Origin: Leucobacter sp. cx-328
GTDB taxonomy: Bacteria; Actinomycetota; Actinomycetes; Actinomycetales; Microbacteriaceae
Direction: 5' to 3'
NCBI RefSeq assembly: GCF_014530035.1
Contig: NZ_JACVMX010000004.1
Span: 62,001 to 126,000, forward strand
DNA: 64,000 nt
The position numbers were made by a program, and so were the translations under genes. Positions 62,287 through 64,000 of this stretch are shown piece after piece. The notes beneath the pieces were generated by a model that had not been told where the DNA came from, searched no databases, and saw only the letters and a program-made list of their open reading frames with translations. Each line of letters begins with the position of its first letter. The stretch's first letter is position 1.

Positions 62287-62302
62287 TGCACATTAATGTG
62301 CA
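62287..62302. promoter_or_regulatory. Operator palindrome upstream of yhgE
   Basis: TGCACATTAATGTGCA is a perfect 16-bp palindrome. Another half-site (TTTGCACTAAG) precedes it. It lies ten bases upstream of the -10 TAAGCT (62312-62317), over the -35 region, typical for repression. Confidence 0.6.
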
Positions 62303-62311
62303 CTTTAGGGG

Positions 62312-62317
62312 TAAGCT
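62312..62317 (+). promoter_or_regulatory. -10 element of a probable leaderless yhgE promoter
   Basis: TAAGCT ends six bases before GTG 62324. No Shine-Dalgarno is visible. Confidence 0.4.
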
Positions 62318-62323
62318 GTTCAC

Positions 62324-64000
62324 GTGAAACAGAGCTGGAGCGTCTTTACACGCGATGTTAAGCGAATCCTGCGCACAAGAAAAGCGTGGGTCATCGTCGT
62401 CGGTGTACTCGTCACGCCTGCCCTCTATGCGTGGTTCAATATCAATGCATTCTGGGACCCGTACGAGAACACCTCGAACATTACCGTTGCCGTTGCAAAC
62501 CTCGACCAGGGCGCAGAAAATGACCTCACCGGCAAGGTGAACATTGGCGACGAGCTGGTCAAAGAACTCAAGGCCAACAACCAACTCGGCTGGGAGTTCA
62601 TGAGCGAGGCAGCCGCGCACGAAGCCGTCGAAAGCGGCAAGGCCTACGCAGCAATTGTCGTCCCGGCAGAATTCAGTTCAGATCTCTTGAGCCTCACGTC
62701 AGGCGACTTTACCCAGCCCGCACTCGAGTACTACGTCAACGAGAAAAACGGCATGATCGGGCCAAAGATCACCGACGTTGGCGCGTCCACGCTTGACGCT
62801 CAGATCACCAACTCCTTCAAGGAGCAGGTCGCAGACGCCGCAACGAAGGCGATCAAAGACACCGGCGACTCGATCGAACTGAAGCTGTTCAACGCGCAAG
62901 ACAAGACCGTCAATGCCTTTGACCAGACCACCAAGACGCTCGAGAACGCTCGGACGAGCCTCACGAACATGCAGTCTGGGATTGAAGACTCACGCGGCAC
63001 GATTGCGACCGCGCGCACGACCCTCACCGACGTGCGCAGCACGCTCGACGACGTGAAGAGCTCGATGACCGCTGCGCAGTCTGCACTCGTGGAAACGCAG
63101 CGCGAACTCGTGGCGTTCACAGACGCGGCATCAAATGCGTATCTCACCGGGGCAACAAAGCTCGCAGATTCAGCTGCCTCTGCCAAGACTTCGATTACGC
63201 ATCTCACTCAGGAACTCGATCAGGCAGGCGTTCGGCTTGATGCATCGATCACCGAGATGCAGAAGTCGATCGATGCGAACAACGAATCGATCGCAGATCT
63301 CAAGGCCCTGCTCGCAGACACGTCGCTTCCGCCCGAGACCACAGCCGCACTCACCTCTGCGCTTGAGCAGCTCGAGCAGCAGAACACAGCCAACCAGGGT
63401 GTACTCGATTCACTCAGCGAGCTGAGTGATAGCACCGCAGGCGCAGCGGCTTCGGTCACTGATGCGGTCACCGCGCTCTCCACCGCGATGGAGAACACCA
63501 AAAACGCCGCCGGTGACATGCGGAAGATTCTCACGCAGACCGTTCCCGGAGTGAACTCAGCCGTTTCGCAGCTGTCAGCGAGCGCTTCGGCATTTACCGC
63601 AGCGATCTCTGCGCAGCAAGAAGTCCTGACGCAGGCCGATGGCTTGCTCGCAGGCATCGATACGCAGTTGGTAGCTACCGGATCCGCGCTCACCAGCTTC
63701 GATGAGGACCTCAAGGGCCTGATCACCGGCGTGAAGACCGCCCGAGCAGACGTGCTCGCGATGTCTGCAGCGTCGGAGTGGGGTCTCCTCACCACGATCA
63801 CCACGCTTGATCCCGACCAGATCGCGAGCTTCGTCTCTTCGCCGGTGACGGTGAATGAGATCCAGGTGTTCCCTATCAAGACCTACGGTTCGGCCATGGC
63901 GGCGCTCTTCACCAACCTTTCCCTGTGGATCGGCGCCTTCGTACTCATGGTGATCTTCAAGGTTGAGGTCGATACCGAAGGCCTGCGCCGCATCACCGTT
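62324..64000 (+). CDS. YhgE/Pip-family membrane protein (runs off right edge)
   Basis: 559 residues are visible and the frame is open at the window end. It starts at GTG 62324 (MKQSWSVFTRDVKRILRTRK). One membrane helix (AWVIVVGVLVTPALYAWFNI) follows, then YENTSNITVAVANLDQGA, typical of the YhgE/Pip N-terminal domain. A long extracellular coiled region (about residues 170-480) leads to the second membrane part (GSAMAALFTNLSLWIGAFVL). The family includes phage-infection protein and ESX-linked or efflux-like proteins; its function is unclear. A palindromic operator precedes it. Confidence 0.88.
   Translation, partial: MKQSWSVFTRDVKRILRTRKAWVIVVGVLVTPALYAWFNINAFWDPYENTSNITVAVANLDQGAENDLTGKVNIGDELVKELKANNQLGWEFMSEAAAHEAVESGKAYAAIVVPAEFSSDLLSLTSGDFTQPALEYYVNEKNGMIGPKITDVGASTLDAQITNSFKEQVADAATKAIKDTGDSIELKLFNAQDKTVNAFDQTTKTLENARTSLTNMQSGIEDSRGTIATARTTLTDVRSTLDDVKSSMTAAQSALVETQRELVAFTDAASNAYLTGATKLADSAASAKTSITHLTQELDQAGVRLDASITEMQKSIDANNESIADLKALLADTSLPPETTAALTSALEQLEQQNTANQGVLDSLSELSDSTAGAAASVTDAVTALSTAMENTKNAAGDMRKILTQTVPGVNSAVSQLSASASAFTAAISAQQEVLTQADGLLAGIDTQLVATGSALTSFDEDLKGLITGVKTARADVLAMSAASEWGLLTTITTLDPDQIASFVSSPVTVNEIQVFPIKTYGSAMAALFTNLSLWIGAFVLMVIFKVEVDTEGLRRITV

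Overview
The window is a gene-dense stretch of a high-GC actinobacterial chromosome. The order of the ribosomal, RNA-polymerase and translation-factor genes, the coproporphyrin-type haem genes, RpoB/RpoC of 1165/1297 residues and many SD-less starts suggest a member of the Microbacteriaceae. A Leucobacter-like genome is plausible, but that is inference. No rRNA, tRNA, CRISPR array, insertion sequence or prophage gene was recognised.

Layout: (1) 1-358 is the start of a TetR repressor running off the left edge. (2) 621-6839 is a minus-strand operon glmS-acpS-alr-tsaE-tsaB-rimI-tsaD, joining cell-wall precursor genes to the t6A tRNA-modification genes; all junctions from acpS to tsaD overlap by four bases. 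(3) coaA (+) converges on rplM-rpsI-glmM (-). (4) truA is separated from rplQ by two plus-strand genes, an O-acyltransferase and an ankyrin protein. (5) 13924-29531 is a continuous minus-strand ribosomal block: S10 and spc genes, then secY-adk-map, then infA-rpmJ-rpsM-rpsK-rpoA-rplQ. (6) Two polysaccharide genes (a polyprenyl-phosphate sugar-1-phosphate transferase and a nucleotide-sugar dehydratase) sit between rpsJ and tuf, where these genes are usually adjacent. (7) tuf, fusA, rpsG, rpsL, three uncharacterised genes, rpoC and rpoB follow, all minus. (8) 47598-64000 is an accessory region: PAP2 phosphatase, spermidine-synthase-like protein, SprT-like protein, two NUDIX proteins, PlsC, Ddh, MgtE, CueP, a FUSC-like membrane protein, HemQ-HemH divergent from an iron/haem ABC importer, a FadR-type regulator and the start of a YhgE/Pip protein.

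The genes serve linked jobs. glmS and glmM feed UDP-GlcNAc synthesis, alr makes D-alanine, ddh makes meso-diaminopimelate, and acpS and plsC serve lipid synthesis. HemH and HemQ finish haem synthesis while the divergent transporter probably imports iron or haem.

The most interesting signals are non-coding. A palindromic element (consensus TTTCAYACGYAWGAAAGGG) occurs at three of the four convergent gene junctions. Many genes have a -10-like hexamer six or seven bases before the start codon, the mark of leaderless mRNAs. Operator-like palindromes or tandem repeats precede ddh, the ABC importer, yhgE, rpsL and the TetR gene. The octamer GGCGGATC looks over-represented outside the ribosomal and RNAP genes. 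Separately, RpoB carries Asn instead of His at the main rifampicin-contact position (E. coli 526), which predicts intrinsic rifampicin resistance.
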